64,000 nucleotides of DNA from Lactiplantibacillus plantarum EGD-AQ4 (GTDB taxonomy: Bacteria; Bacillota; Bacilli; Lactobacillales; Lactobacillaceae), in the NCBI RefSeq assembly GCF_000463075.2, contig NZ_AVAQ01000002.1, positions 1 to 64,000 of the forward strand, in the 5' to 3' direction. The notes under the pieces are model-generated. The model ran no database searches. It was not told the DNA's origin and worked only from the letters and a program-made list of their open reading frames with translations. Of the stretch, positions 35,658 to 45,512 are shown piece after piece (positions within the stretch are counted from its first letter, which is position 1; each line of letters begins with the position of its first letter). The translations under genes and the position numbers were made by a program.

Positions 35658-36457
35658 GCAATCGCCCTCCGAATTCGATTAGAAGTTAATTCTAAGACAA
35701 TGACTAAGATCGCAATTAACAAAACAATCAGGCCGGCCGCATCGTAACGAAAGGCCTTGAAATAGTAGTCAAACAGGAACCCGACTCCCGTCCCAGTCAG
35801 TAAGCCAACCAAAGTGGCATCTCGTAAATTATTCTCAATCATGTAAAGCACCCAACTGGTCAAGGTACTAGCAGCTTCGGGCAACACGCCGCAAAAAACG
35901 CATTGAAAATAATTGGCACCAACGGCTTGGAGTGCTTGCAGCTTTTCAGCATCAAGGTCTTCAATCGTTTCCGTAAAGGCCCGAGTCAAGTAACCCAATG
36001 TCATGAAGAAGAGGGCTAAAAAGCCAGTGAAGTCACTCTGCTTGAACGAAAATAAGAGGATCATTGCCCAAGCGACCACTGGAATATTCCGCAATAGGGA
36101 AGCACCGAAGCGAATGCCCCAGCGGAGCGCTGGCGTTGGAGTCGTCGTCTTCGCACCCAAAATGGCAAATACCAGGGCAAACAGACTGGCGACCATTGTT
36201 GATGAAATTGCCACAAGTAAGGTCCGCCACAGCTGATAGAGAATCGGTCCTAAATAAGAAATCGAGCGACTCGTCGGAATAAAATTCGTAAACAACCACA
36301 TTAACCCGGCTGGAATTTTACTGATCGATGCCCAGGCCTGAAAGTTGACCAGTGCCATCGAGATGACATAAATCCCAATCAAGATGAGTAGGACGACGGA
36401 TAGGCGTAGACGCCGTTGCCGGAAAAACCGTTCCGGAGTCATTGGATTAGTTTTCAT
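35654..36457 (-). CDS. phnE: Phosphonate ABC transporter permease PhnE (first)
   Basis: A 267-aa permease, with helices starting at about residue 17, and an EAA loop ALQAVGANYFQCVFCGVLP. It overlaps phnC by 11 bases and its partner permease by 4. Two phnE genes are commonly paired in Firmicutes. The start MKTNPMTPERFFRQRR is in the phnC overlap. Confidence 0.92.
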   Translation of the reverse strand: MKTNPMTPERFFRQRRLRLSVVLLILIGIYVISMALVNFQAWASISKIPAGLMWLFTNFIPTSRSISYLGPILYQLWRTLLVAISSTMVASLFALVFAILGAKTTTPTPALRWGIRFGASLLRNIPVVAWAMILLFSFKQSDFTGFLALFFMTLGYLTRAFTETIEDLDAEKLQALQAVGANYFQCVFCGVLPEAASTLTSWVLYMIENNLRDATLVGLLTGTGVGFLFDYYFKAFRYDAAGLIVLLIAILVIVLELTSNRIRRAIA

Positions 36458-37223
36458 TGGCAGTCACCGTCGCTGGTTGCTCCGACTGGCGATAAATCGC
36501 TTGTAAGACGGCATCGTCAACATCCTTCGTAGCGCCTTCAAAGACGATTGCGCCGCTGTTGATGCCAACAATGTGATCCGTATACGCCATTGCAATATCA
36601 ACCTGATGTAAATTAATGAGGATAATGAGTTGTTTTTCCTTCGCTAAGCGCCGCAAAATATCCATCACGATGGTCGTGGACTTCGGATCAAGTGACGCAA
36701 TCGGTTCATCACACAGAATCATTTTCGGATGCTGCATGAGTGCGCGCGCAATCCCGACCCGTTGTTGTTGACCACCACTTAATTGGTCGCAACGTTGATA
36801 AGCGTATTCTTTCAAACCAACTTCATCGAGTAGTTGTAAGGCTTCCTGCTTTTCGGCAGGGCTGTATAAGCCGAGCATGCCAGCAACCGTTGATTTAGCG
36901 CCCAAACGGCCATGTAAGACGTTTTCTAAGGCCGTTAATGGACTGATCAAATTGTAATTTTGGAAAATCATGCCAATGTGATGACGAATCTTTCGCAACT
37001 CAGACTTGTTGGCCTGGCGAATATCCGTATCATCGAGCAAAATCTGACCACTGTCATCGCGAATTAATTGATTGATACTCCGTAAAATCGTCGTCTTACC
37101 TGCACCGGATGGCCCAATGATGGCAGTCACTTCACCGGGTTTAGCTGTGAAGTTGACGGCTTTGAGCGAGTGCTTATTAGAACCGTAAGTTTTATCTAGC
37201 TGAATAACCTTGAGCATGGGCAA
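36447..37223 (-). CDS. phnC: Phosphonate ABC transporter ATP-binding protein
   Basis: A 258-aa ATPase with Walker A GPSGAGKTT (about residues 37-45), Q-loop, ABC signature LSGGQQQRVGIARAL, Walker B ILCDEPIASLD and H-loop INLHQVD. Drives uptake of phosphonate via PhnE. AAAGGATTTG precedes the ATG. Belongs to the phnDCEE importer. Confidence 0.94.
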   Translation of the reverse strand: MPMLKVIQLDKTYGSNKHSLKAVNFTAKPGEVTAIIGPSGAGKTTILRSINQLIRDDSGQILLDDTDIRQANKSELRKIRHHIGMIFQNYNLISPLTALENVLHGRLGAKSTVAGMLGLYSPAEKQEALQLLDEVGLKEYAYQRCDQLSGGQQQRVGIARALMQHPKMILCDEPIASLDPKSTTIVMDILRRLAKEKQLIILINLHQVDIAMAYTDHIVGINSGAIVFEGATKDVDDAVLQAIYRQSEQPATVTANEN

Positions 37224-37254
37224 ATCCTTTCATTGTGAACTAATGGTACGTGGT

Positions 37255-38307
37255 TTAGTAACCCACTAATTTGTGTGTTGGCGCGTACCATTTGTCGGTA
37301 ACTTTAACTAATTTAGACTTGTCAGACTTCTTAGGGAACATCATTGGTGTCTTAGCATTTGGTTCTGAGAAGATCTGCTTGTTTTGTGCAAATGATTTTG
37401 ACGTAAATTCAGTGGCGATCTTCTTTTGGTCGTCCTTGCTAAGCGCCTTGGTGTTGTAAACCCACGGGCCTTGTTGAACTGGCATCATCGCGATGTTGAC
37501 AACGGACTTGCCAGTTAAGCTCGTGAATGGTGCGTCAGCATTGTCTTTGACAGTGAACGTCGAACCGACTTTGTCCCATGATCCCTTAGTGACTTTCAAG
37601 TATGGCATCAAGTCAGCGTCATCGAAGGCGGCAACGTCTGCATCACCCTTGATCAAGTTAACAGCTGAGCCTTGGTGTGAACCACCGTAAAGTACTTTAC
37701 TGAAGAATTGGCCGCTTTGCGTTAACTTATCCTGGTCGGATGTCTTAATGTTGAATTCACGGGAGATTTCCGCCGTTGGCACTAAGAAACCAGAAGTGGA
37801 ACTGTTTGAAACGTAGGACATTTTCTTGCCCTTAACATTCTTAATACTGTACTTACCGTTTTCTTCATACTTTTTGGCGTCTTTTTGTTGTACCATTAAG
37901 TATGAGTTATAGGTTGCGTCTTTCAACGTCCCCTTAGCATCAGATTGTGCGGCGAATGGCACAACGTCCTTGCTCTTGTGATGGGCTTGGATATAACCGT
38001 TGGCCCCCATGTAAGCGACTTGGGCTTTACCTGAAGCAATCGCTTGAATCGCAACGTTGTAATCCGTGGTCGTTTGTAGCTTAACTGTCTTGCCAGTGGC
38101 TTTTTCAACAGCTTTCTTGATTGCTGTCCGTGAGCCGGCAAAACTCTTGGCCGATTCGTTTGGATAGAAGACGACCGTAATCGTTTTGCTCTTGTCCGAA
38201 CTGTCGCTACCTGATTGTGCACTGGTTCCGCTGGCACAACCTGCAAGACCCAAACCTAAAACTGAAATGAACGAAAGACCTAATAAAGACTTACTTACTT
38301 TTGACAT
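37255..38307 (-). CDS. phnD: Phosphonate ABC transporter substrate-binding lipoprotein
   Basis: A 350-aa lipoprotein binding phosphonate outside the membrane. Signal with lipobox LAGC (Cys24), then the PhnD domain including VVFYPNESAKSFAGSR, YNVAIQAIASGKAQVAYMG and GGSHQGSAVNLIKGDADVAAF. The ATG at 38307 is chosen because TTGGAGGTAA is 12 bases upstream; a TTG three codons earlier sits too near. First gene of the operon, with a long divergent intergenic region to tsaB. Confidence 0.94.
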   Translation of the reverse strand: MSKVSKSLLGLSFISVLGLGLAGCASGTSAQSGSDSSDKSKTITVVFYPNESAKSFAGSRTAIKKAVEKATGKTVKLQTTTDYNVAIQAIASGKAQVAYMGANGYIQAHHKSKDVVPFAAQSDAKGTLKDATYNSYLMVQQKDAKKYEENGKYSIKNVKGKKMSYVSNSSTSGFLVPTAEISREFNIKTSDQDKLTQSGQFFSKVLYGGSHQGSAVNLIKGDADVAAFDDADLMPYLKVTKGSWDKVGSTFTVKDNADAPFTSLTGKSVVNIAMMPVQQGPWVYNTKALSKDDQKKIATEFTSKSFAQNKQIFSEPNAKTPMMFPKKSDKSKLVKVTDKWYAPTHKLVGY

Positions 38308-38404
38308 AGTTTCCAATTACCTCCAAGTAATTTTAGTTACTTGTGTAGCATAACAAGGTATTGTAAATGTGTTGACAAGGATACGTGAAGTATATGTATA
38401 AGTT

Positions 38405-38441
38405 ATGTAAATGATATTTACATTGTGCTTACAATTTAACA
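38405..38441. promoter_or_regulatory. Candidate PhoP box repeats upstream of phnD
   Basis: On the plus strand TTTACA-N5-CTTACA plus a palindrome ATGTAAAT-N2-TATTTACAT. The 11-bp spacing of TTNACA is typical for PhoP sites. It lies between divergent phnD and tsaB, about 100 bases before the phnD start. Suggests phosphate control, unproven. Confidence 0.35.
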
Positions 38442-38584
38442 ATTGGTAAGGATGACGGGAAACTATCGAGGTGAGTCATCGATTGTTTGAAAATTGAATT
38501 GGTTGGTTGCACCCGTAAAGCTTTAAAAGTAAGCAAATTATGATAAGATATGTGAAGTAATTCAAAATGAGGAGTTTTAATATT

Positions 38585-39310
38585 ATGAAGTTGTTGGCGA
38601 TTGATACTTCAAATCGGCCCTTAAGTGTCGCCGTGCTAGACGATACCCAGATTTTGGCCACAACGACCACGAATGTTGGCCGAAATCATAGTAGTACATT
38701 ATTACCAATCATCGAACAGGCGATGGCCCAAGCAAAGGTGAAGCCGGAAGAACTCGAGCGCGTCGTCGTGGCGGCTGGCCCGGGATCCTACACGGGATTG
38801 CGAATCGGCGTCACGACTGCGAAGACGTTGGCCTTTACATTGAACAAAGCGTTAGTCGGTGTTTCAAGTCTCGCCGTGTTGGCTGGCAATGTCGTCATGG
38901 AAGGACAATTAGTTGCGCCATTATTTGATGCGCGCCGTGACAACGTCTTTGCCGGACTCTATCGCATTGAAAACCAGCGTCCAGTTAACATCATCGCCGA
39001 CCAACATGTGAGCGTCGCATCCTGGGGGCAACAATTAGCGGCTTATAATGAACCGATTACCTTTATTGGTAGTGACGTTGATAAATACGCTGCGCCATTG
39101 CAACAACAGTTAACGACCCAGTTTGTTCGGGCTCAACCACAACTGGACCTACCGCAAGCAGCCGTTTTGGGCTTGATGGGACGGACGATGACTCCTGTCA
39201 GTGAAATTCATAATTTTGTGCCGAACTACTTGCGGTTAACGCAAGCCGAACGGGATTGGCAAGCCAAGCACCCAGAAAAGGAACATGCGCCCTATGTTGA
39301 AAAAATTTAA
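38585..39310 (+). CDS. tsaB: tRNA t6A biosynthesis protein TsaB
   Basis: A 241-aa ASKHA-fold partner of TsaD for N6-threonylcarbamoyladenosine in tRNA. Start MKLLAIDTSNRPLSVAVLDD; the family signature AAGPGSYTGLRIGVTTAKTLAF is near residues 63-84. The ATG at 38585 is used because ATGAGGAG is about 8 bases upstream; another in-frame ATG falls in that site. It overlaps the next gene by 26 bases. Confidence 0.94.
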   Translation: MKLLAIDTSNRPLSVAVLDDTQILATTTTNVGRNHSSTLLPIIEQAMAQAKVKPEELERVVVAAGPGSYTGLRIGVTTAKTLAFTLNKALVGVSSLAVLAGNVVMEGQLVAPLFDARRDNVFAGLYRIENQRPVNIIADQHVSVASWGQQLAAYNEPITFIGSDVDKYAAPLQQQLTTQFVRAQPQLDLPQAAVLGLMGRTMTPVSEIHNFVPNYLRLTQAERDWQAKHPEKEHAPYVEKI

Positions 39311-39872
39311 GGAGTACTTTCAGAAAATCAGAACTGGTGGCAACCAACGACGTCAACGCGTCTTGGCCATTCAAAATCATATCGTCAAAGTTGGTGCGAC
39401 GGACTACTATGTGTCGCGCGCGTTAATTACGGATGTGCCTGAGATGTTGGCGATTGAACGAGCGGTGTATGCCGGACAAACGCCGTGGGATGAGAATGCG
39501 TTCAAGACAGAGTTGCGACGGCAAAGTGGCCGGTTCTATATTGTGATGCGGCATGAAGACCGACTCGTCGCGTTCTGTGGCTGTGTCTTCGATGACCGCC
39601 GCCAAGATGCCCATATCACTAATATTGCCGTTCATCCGGACGTACAAGGTCGCGGCCTTGGGCATTTTATGATGCAAGTGATGATGAAGCGCGCTCGGAA
39701 ACTAAATTATCAAACCGTCACGTTAGAAGTTCGTTACAGTAATACGACGGCGCAACAACTCTATCAGGACCTTGGTTTTGAAAAGACTGGCATTAAAAAG
39801 CGCTACTATTTTGGTGATCACGAAGATGCTATCGATATGACGTATCGAATTCCGGTTGCGACCGATGACTGA
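39285..39872 (+). CDS. rimI: GNAT N-acetyltransferase, RimI-like (first copy)
   Basis: A 195-aa GNAT protein with an extra basic N-terminal 30-40 residues. The acetyl-CoA site is VHPDVQGRGLGHFMMQ, with the substrate-side NTTAQQLYQDLGFEKTGIKKRYY. RimI acetylates ribosomal protein S18 N-terminus. Start overlaps tsaB by 26 bases; an ATG nine bases later is equally plausible. Placed in the normal tsaB-rimI-tsaD cluster. Confidence 0.88.
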   Translation: MRPMLKKFKEYFQKIRTGGNQRRQRVLAIQNHIVKVGATDYYVSRALITDVPEMLAIERAVYAGQTPWDENAFKTELRRQSGRFYIVMRHEDRLVAFCGCVFDDRRQDAHITNIAVHPDVQGRGLGHFMMQVMMKRARKLNYQTVTLEVRYSNTTAQQLYQDLGFEKTGIKKRYYFGDHEDAIDMTYRIPVATDD

Positions 39873-40320
39873 ACGGCAGTTGATGACAACGACCGAGTTG
39901 CCGGCTGAACGGATTGTTCAGATTTGTTACCAACTGGCAACTAAGGCGTATGCTCAGGGTTCGCCGTGGCGACAAGCGACCTTTGCCAGTGATTTGGCAT
40001 TACCGACTGCCCATTACGCGCTCTTGCGGTGGCAGGGGGTGTTTGTTGGCTTCATCAGTCGTTCGACAGTACTCGACGAGACGGAGATTACGAATATTGC
40101 AATCGATCCCAGGTATCAACGTCAAGGCCATGCTCGGTGGTTGTTAACGCAATGTTTAGCACAACTGTCAGCTGGCACGGTGTTCTTAGAAGTGCGCGCA
40201 CATAATATTGCCGCGCAACGCTTGTATCAACAAGTGGGCTTTGAACAAATTGCCACGCGCAAAGCCTATTATCATGATCCCGATGAAGATGCGTGGATCA
40301 TGCGAAAAATTATCGATTAA
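39865..40320 (+). CDS. GNAT N-acetyltransferase, RimI-like (second copy)
   Basis: A 151-aa paralogue, with [18 protein letters not shown] for acetyl-CoA binding and [24 protein letters not shown]. It begins at the ATG overlapping the preceding stop by 8 bases. Only moderately similar to the first copy, and lacking its N-terminal extension. A different substrate is possible, since many Firmicutes have one RimI here. Confidence 0.82.
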   Translation: MTERQLMTTTELPAERIVQICYQLATKAYAQGSPWRQATFASDLALPTAHYALLRWQGVFVGFISRSTVLDETEITNIAIDPRYQRQGHARWLLTQCLAQLSAGTVFLEVRAHNIAAQRLYQQVGFEQIATRKAYYHDPDEDAWIMRKIID

Positions 40321-40334
40321 AAAGGATGGGAACC

Positions 40335-41372
40335 GTGGAAAAACAAAACTTGATATTAGCGTTTGAATCTAGTTGTGATGAGACGAGTGTTGCGGTCATC
40401 AAGGATGGCCACGAAATCTTATCAAACGTGATTGCAACGCAGATTAATAGTCATAAGCGGTTTGGTGGCGTCGTTCCCGAAGTTGCCAGCCGTCATCATA
40501 TTGAACAAATTACGCTTTGTATTGAAGCAGCCTTGGAAGAAGCACACGTGGGTTACGACGATTTGGATGCCGTTGCAGTCACCTATGGTCCAGGACTTGT
40601 GGGCGCCTTATTAGTCGGCGTTAACGCCGCGAAAACGGTCGCTTACGCCCATCATTTACCATTGATTCCAGTTAACCATATGGCTGGTCATATCTACGCC
40701 GCCCGGTTTGTGGAACCGTTCGAATTCCCGTTAATGGCGCTACTTGTGTCTGGCGGTCATACCGAACTGGTTTATATGCAAGCGGATGGCCAGTTTGAAA
40801 TTATTGGTGAAACGCGGGACGATGCGGCTGGAGAGGCTTACGATAAAATCGGACGTGTGTTAGGTGTGCCTTATCCAGCTGGGAAAGTCATTGATGAGAT
40901 GGCTCATCAAGGTCACGATACCTTCAACTTCCCCCGGGCAATGATTGATGAAGATAACTACGATTTCAGTTTTAGCGGGCTGAAGAGTGCCTTCATCAAC
41001 ACGGTTCACCATGCCGACCAGATTGGCGAAACGCTCGACAAGAACGATTTAGCGGCTAGTTTTCAAGCCAGCGTTGTCGACGTTTTGATGAGCAAGACGT
41101 TGCGGGTCTTGAAGCAATACCCGGTCAAACAACTCGTCTTGGCAGGAGGCGTTGCGGCTAATCACGGTTTACGTGAACGTCTCCAACGTGATTTACCAGC
41201 GGCGTTTCCAGAGACCAAACTCATTTTAGCGCCATTGAAACTCTGTGGTGATAACGGCGCCATGATTGGGGCTGCTGGCTATGTGCAATATCAACACCAC
41301 CAATTCGGTGATGCAACCCTCAATGCTGACCCTAGTCTGGAGTTTGACTGGATGCCAGGAATGTTGAAATAA
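40335..41372 (+). CDS. tsaD: tRNA t6A threonylcarbamoyltransferase TsaD
   Basis: A 345-aa metalloenzyme that transfers the threonylcarbamoyl group to A37 in tRNA. Family motifs: [15 protein letters not shown], the metal-binding [17 protein letters not shown] and [15 protein letters not shown]. The GTG at 40335 follows AAAGGATGGG, a good site; an ATG nine bases earlier overlaps it. Last gene of the tsaB cluster, followed by a terminator. Confidence 0.95.
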   Translation: MEKQNLILAFESSCDETSVAVIKDGHEILSNVIATQINSHKRFGGVVPEVASRHHIEQITLCIEAALEEAHVGYDDLDAVAVTYGPGLVGALLVGVNAAKTVAYAHHLPLIPVNHMAGHIYAARFVEPFEFPLMALLVSGGHTELVYMQADGQFEIIGETRDDAAGEAYDKIGRVLGVPYPAGKVIDEMAHQGHDTFNFPRAMIDEDNYDFSFSGLKSAFINTVHHADQIGETLDKNDLAASFQASVVDVLMSKTLRVLKQYPVKQLVLAGGVAANHGLRERLQRDLPAAFPETKLILAPLKLCGDNGAMIGAAGYVQYQHHQFGDATLNADPSLEFDWMPGMLK

Positions 41373-41375
41373 ATG

Positions 41376-41419
41376 AAAAATTGGCAATCATTCTAAATTG
41401 CGAATGATTGCCAATTTTT
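41376..41419 (+). terminator. Terminator of tsaB-tsaD
   Basis: AAAAATTGGCAATCATTC pairs with GAATGATTGCCAATTTTT around TAAATTGC. Confidence 0.92.
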
Positions 41420-41496
41420 AGTTAGTTCAGTTGAAGCTAGATAGCCGCAAACGAAAACGGACCACCGTTTCAGTGATGCTAACTCGCGCAAAAACA

Positions 41497-41545
41497 AAAT
41501 AGTCGCCGCAAGCTTCCATAACGGAGAGGCTTGTGGCGACTATTT
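41497..41545 (-). terminator. Terminator of the ABC-F gene
   Basis: AAATAGTCGCC..CAAGC and GCTTG..GGCGACTATTT pair; on the minus strand it ends in T-rich TTTTGTTTTT. Confidence 0.85.
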
Positions 41546-41592
41546 GGGCTTCTCGGATAACCGAGTTATAGCGAATGATTTACAAAATCTGC

Positions 41593-43575
41593 CTAGTCAA
41601 AGGCTTCTAGGGCCTCAGCTTGTTCGGTCCATTCTGATTCAACTTGTTCTTGTTGCGTACTAATTTCATCCAGCTCTTTTTGTAGATCTTGTAAACGACC
41701 AACATCCGCTGAAACTTCAGGTTGGGCCATTTCAGTTTGAATCTTAGTGGCTTGCTCATCAAGCGTGGTCATTTGTTCTTCCAGCGCTGCCACGGTTCGT
41801 TCTAATTTACGTTTTTCACGTTGCTGTTGTTTACTAGCTTGATAATCTTGCTGGCCCTTTGAGCGGGGCGCGGCGGTTGCAGCAGAACTTGGTTCAGTGA
41901 CGTTAGCACTAGCTGCTGATTCTGCGGCCTGACTAGCTGCGGCAGCTGCCATTTCAGCTTGCTCTTGTTTCTTATCAATATAATAATCGTAATCGCCAAG
42001 GAAGAGTTCTGTTCCTTCTGGCGAGACTTCCACGACGCTGGTTGCGACTTGGTTGATGAAGTAACGGTCATGGGAAACGAAGAGTAGGGTGCCATCAAAA
42101 TCGTTGAGGGCCACTTCTAGCACTTCCCGACTGTCAATGTCCAAGTGATTGGTCGGTTCGTCCAAAATCAGGAAGTTATCGTTTTGCATTGCCAGCTTGG
42201 TCAGCAGTAAACGCGCGCGTTCACCACCAGATAGGGCGTGAACGGGTTTATCGACATCGTCACCAGTGAACAGGAAACTCCCTAAAATCGTCCGAATATC
42301 CTTCTCTGGCGTGGTGGGATGTTCGTCCCAGAGTTCGCCTAAGACGGTCTTTTTGTCATTTAAGTTGCGTTGCTCTTGGTCATAGTAACCCGTAACGACG
42401 CCGGTACCGAAGACGGCCTGGCCTTTGATGAACGGAATCTGGCCAAGGATGCTCTTAAGAAAGGTCGACTTACCAATTCCGTTCGGTCCCACGATGGCGA
42501 TGGCTTCATGCTTCTTAACGTTTAAGTTATCGGGTTCCGACAGAATATGACCATCGTAACCGACTGCTGCATCTTTGACGGTTAAAACGATATTACCGCT
42601 TTGCTTAGCCGCATGAAAACCGAAATGAGCTGTTTTTTCATCACTATCAGGTCGATCAATTCGATCCATCTTGGCCAATTGCTTTCGCCGCGCTTGGGCA
42701 CGTTTGGTCGTTGACGCCCGCACGATATTCCGGTTGACAAAATCCTCCAGCTTACTAATCTCGGCTTGTTGCTTTTCATAATGTTTCCACTGAGCCTGAA
42801 TCCGAGCAGCCTTTTCTTGCACAAACTGGTCGTAGTTACCGGTATAGTGCACCATTTCATGATGTGACAGGTCATACACCTCATTGACGACGCGGTCTAG
42901 GAAATAGCGGTCATGACTGACGATCAGTAGGGCACCGGAATAGGATTGTAAGTAACTTTCAAGCCACGTCAACGTTTCGACGTCCAAGTGGTTGGTCGGT
43001 TCGTCCAAAATCAGTAAATCGCGCTTTTCTAGTAGTAGCTTTGCTAAGGCCAGCTGAGTTTTTTGCCCACCAGAGAGTTCGGTGACCGACTTGTCGTAAA
43101 CGTCGGCATCAAATTGAAAGCCATGTAGGACACCGCGGATTTCGGCCTGGTAGCCATAACCATTTTTCTGTTGAAATTCTGTCTGAACTTGGTCGTAAGT
43201 TTTTAAGGTTTGTTGGTAGGCCTGTTCATCGTTCATGATGGCCGGGTCGCTGAGCTGATTTTCAAGCGCATGCATCCGCTTTTCAATGGCGTGTAGTTCA
43301 GCAAACACGCTACTCATTTCTTCCCAGATCGTATTTTGACTATCCAATCCTTGGTCTTGAGCTAAGTAGCCAATTGTTAGCCCCTTGCGCATCGATATTT
43401 GTCCTTCGTCGGGTACGGTCTCGCCGGCAATCATTTTAAGTAAGGTTGATTTACCTGCACCATTGCGGCCGACTAAGGCAACGCGGGCGTGTTCTTGGAT
43501 GTCCATTTGTACGTTATCGAACAAGACATCGGCGCCAAAACGCCGCATAACTTGCTGTACTTGTAGTAAAATCAC
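41593..43575 (-). CDS. ABC-F family ribosome-associated ATPase (YdiF-like)
   Basis: A 660-aa soluble protein with two ABC domains. Walker A GRNGAGKSTLLKM and GPNGIGKSTFLKS; signatures LSGGQKTQLALAKLLL and LSGGERARLLLTKLAM; H-loops VSHDRYFL. The interdomain P-site linker (about 235-300) and a C-terminal Glu/Gln coiled coil (about 540-660) follow ABC-F layout. No membrane segments. Neighbouring gcp/tsaD and rex matches B. subtilis ydiF, a translation factor type ABC-F. Antibiotic resistance is not implied. Confidence 0.88.
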   Translation of the reverse strand: MILLQVQQVMRRFGADVLFDNVQMDIQEHARVALVGRNGAGKSTLLKMIAGETVPDEGQISMRKGLTIGYLAQDQGLDSQNTIWEEMSSVFAELHAIEKRMHALENQLSDPAIMNDEQAYQQTLKTYDQVQTEFQQKNGYGYQAEIRGVLHGFQFDADVYDKSVTELSGGQKTQLALAKLLLEKRDLLILDEPTNHLDVETLTWLESYLQSYSGALLIVSHDRYFLDRVVNEVYDLSHHEMVHYTGNYDQFVQEKAARIQAQWKHYEKQQAEISKLEDFVNRNIVRASTTKRAQARRKQLAKMDRIDRPDSDEKTAHFGFHAAKQSGNIVLTVKDAAVGYDGHILSEPDNLNVKKHEAIAIVGPNGIGKSTFLKSILGQIPFIKGQAVFGTGVVTGYYDQEQRNLNDKKTVLGELWDEHPTTPEKDIRTILGSFLFTGDDVDKPVHALSGGERARLLLTKLAMQNDNFLILDEPTNHLDIDSREVLEVALNDFDGTLLFVSHDRYFINQVATSVVEVSPEGTELFLGDYDYYIDKKQEQAEMAAAAASQAAESAASANVTEPSSAATAAPRSKGQQDYQASKQQQREKRKLERTVAALEEQMTTLDEQATKIQTEMAQPEVSADVGRLQDLQKELDEISTQQEQVESEWTEQAEALEAFD

Positions 43576-43670
43576 GCTTTATTAAGCTCCTTTCACATTT
43601 GATTCGTGAGATAATTGTAGCATATTGTTACGGTTCGACCCAATTATTCGGAATAATAAGTAATTATTAT

Positions 43671-43698
43671 TTCACAAAGTCGTTGGTTATGCTAGAAT
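43671..43698 (+). promoter_or_regulatory. Promoter of rex
   Basis: TTCACA, a 16-base spacer and TAGAAT, 45 bases before rex. TTATTATTTCACAAAG resembles half of a Rex operator (TTGTGAA-N4-TTCACAA), so self-control is possible but weak. Confidence 0.5.
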
Positions 43699-43743
43699 AG
43701 TGTCAGCAAATTCACAAACTTTTGATTAGGAGGAAACGTCCGA

Positions 43744-44421
43744 ATGGCAGAGACAAAGATTCCACGGGCAACGGCAAAACGATTACCAATTTATTATCGC
43801 TATTTGAATATCTTACTAGACGCAGATAAGAAACGGGTATCGTCAACTGAATTGTCCGAGGCGGTTAAAGTAGATTCAGCAACGATTCGGCGTGATTTTT
43901 CGTATTTTGGGGCCCTCGGTAAACGTGGGTATGGATACGATGTTGAAACGCTGCTGGCATTTTTTAAGAAAATTCTAAATCAGGACACGCTAACCAACGT
44001 GGCTCTGATTGGGGTCGGTAATTTAGGCCACGCCCTGTTGAATTTTAATTTCCATAAAAATAGTAATGTCCGGATCTCAGCGGCTTTTGATGTTAATGAA
44101 GCCATTGCAAATACGGTCCAGAGTGGGGTTCCCGTCTATCCAATGACGGAACTCAAAAAGCAATTGATCGAACAACAGATTGAGATTGCCATCTTAACGG
44201 TGCCAACAACGGTTGTTCAAAAGATTACCGATGAGTTAGTTGATGCGAACGTTAAAGGCATCATGAACTTTACCCCATTACGGATCTCAGTTCCAGAAAC
44301 AGTGCGGGTTCAAAACGTTGATCTGACCAATGAATTACAGACCTTAATTTACTTTATTGAACATTATGGTCAACAATTGGGTGACAACGGTCAAGATGAA
44401 CCAGACGAAGATGACGATTAG
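43744..44421 (+). CDS. rex: Redox-sensing transcriptional repressor Rex
   Basis: A 225-aa repressor sensing NADH/NAD. An N-terminal winged helix (residues 1-80; [26 protein letters not shown]) is followed by a Rossmann domain with [16 protein letters not shown] (about 87-102). Acidic C-terminal tail [24 protein letters not shown] precedes the ATG. Divergent from the ABC-F gene, as in Bacillus. Targets probably include fermentation genes outside this window. Confidence 0.95.
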   Translation: MAETKIPRATAKRLPIYYRYLNILLDADKKRVSSTELSEAVKVDSATIRRDFSYFGALGKRGYGYDVETLLAFFKKILNQDTLTNVALIGVGNLGHALLNFNFHKNSNVRISAAFDVNEAIANTVQSGVPVYPMTELKKQLIEQQIEIAILTVPTTVVQKITDELVDANVKGIMNFTPLRISVPETVRVQNVDLTNELQTLIYFIEHYGQQLGDNGQDEPDEDDD

Positions 44422-44451
44422 TCTGCGCATGTATCTCAAGATTATGATACC

Positions 44452-44490
44452 AAAAAGCTTCTCTGAAATAAATTTCGGAGAAGCTTTTTT
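44452..44490 (+). terminator. Terminator of rex
   Basis: AAAAGCTTCTC..GAAA and TTTC..GAGAAGCTTTTTT. Confidence 0.9.
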
Positions 44491-44531
44491 GAATGCCTAG
44501 ATTGATGGTACGAACGAATAAGCAGTTCAAT

Positions 44532-45179
44532 CTAATGAAGTGCGCTTAAGAGCGTCGGCACAACGACCGCAGCGTTCATCAAAATATGAGACGTCATTGA
44601 AGTCTGAATTCGGCCGGTATGTTGATAGAGCCAGCAGAACGGCAAGCCCACGAAGGCGTAGAGAATCAAATGACCGTCCGCGTGGGCGAGGCTAAAGAGA
44701 AAGCTGGAAATCAAGGCAGCCCCGATTTTGCCAGTTACTGCACTCAAGTTACCAAAGATGACCTTGCGGAAGACGATTTCTTCCATAATCGGGGCACCGA
44801 CGATAATTGCCAAGAAAAATACCGGGTACTGTTGCCCAACGGTGAGTAGGGTCGACGTATTGTTGGAAGCCGTCGATTGTCCTAACATCGCGGTGATTTT
44901 AAGAATCAGAACTTGACCGACGATGACTAGGACGAGTCCAATCAGTCCCCATAGGATGGCGACTAGCCAGTTACTGCGCTGTTGTTCAACGGCATTTTTG
45001 GCTGTCATCCGGTGTGCCAGCCACAGTAATAGCAAGGCACCGACCAAGTAGTCGACCGTTTGGATTAAGAAGACTTGGGACCCCAGTTGATGAAAGGCAG
45101 CCACTAAGACGCTCGGCAGGGCATAAACAATAAAATAAATAATCAGAATTAAGATTGATTGGCGGCGATTAACCATCAA
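44532..45179 (-). CDS. CPBP family intramembrane metalloprotease
   Basis: A 215-aa multi-helix membrane protein with the CPBP/Abi signature: EEIVFRKVIFG (the EExxxR motif, about residue 132) and later histidines SLAHADGHLILYAFVG and HILMNA. Related to bacteriocin self-immunity proteases (PlnI-like) in this group, but there is no bacteriocin gene nearby. Substrate unknown. Single gene facing element E. Confidence 0.85.
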   Translation of the reverse strand: MMVNRRQSILILIIYFIVYALPSVLVAAFHQLGSQVFLIQTVDYLVGALLLLWLAHRMTAKNAVEQQRSNWLVAILWGLIGLVLVIVGQVLILKITAMLGQSTASNNTSTLLTVGQQYPVFFLAIIVGAPIMEEIVFRKVIFGNLSAVTGKIGAALISSFLFSLAHADGHLILYAFVGLPFCWLYQHTGRIQTSMTSHILMNAAVVVPTLLSALH

Positions 45180-45355
45180 CTCACGTCCTTTTTAAAAGTT
45201 TGTTGGATTTTTTTCATTAACACACGCATTGTGTTCGTTAATTTATCATGAATCATGATTAAATCATGGGGTTTTCTGAGTTCAAGCCCGCCAGCTGAGA
45301 CCCGCTGGAAACAGTGCGAGTTACCGTAAACTTGCTGTTGTGGATGCTTCCTACG

Positions 45356-45512
45356 CCGGCTTCCAGGTATTTCTGACAACGCTGGAACGCGATGGACACA
45401 GATTTAAGCCGAAAGCCCACGTCTTAAATACTGGTCTTCCACTAACCAAGCACACAACGCTTGCTAAGTGGAATTTCATCGCTGAGCATTGTCAGAAACA
45501 CCTTCCAGTCGG
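45356..45512 (-). ncRNA. Beta structured module of copy E
   Basis: Almost the same as copy C. P1-P4 are intact; one A-C mismatch appears in the outer stem (CCGAC with GCCGG). A hairpin of GGACCCAACG and CGTTGGGTCC lies just 5' of the module (45541-45575), with a counterpart TCAAC/GTTGA in copy B. Confidence 0.6.
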
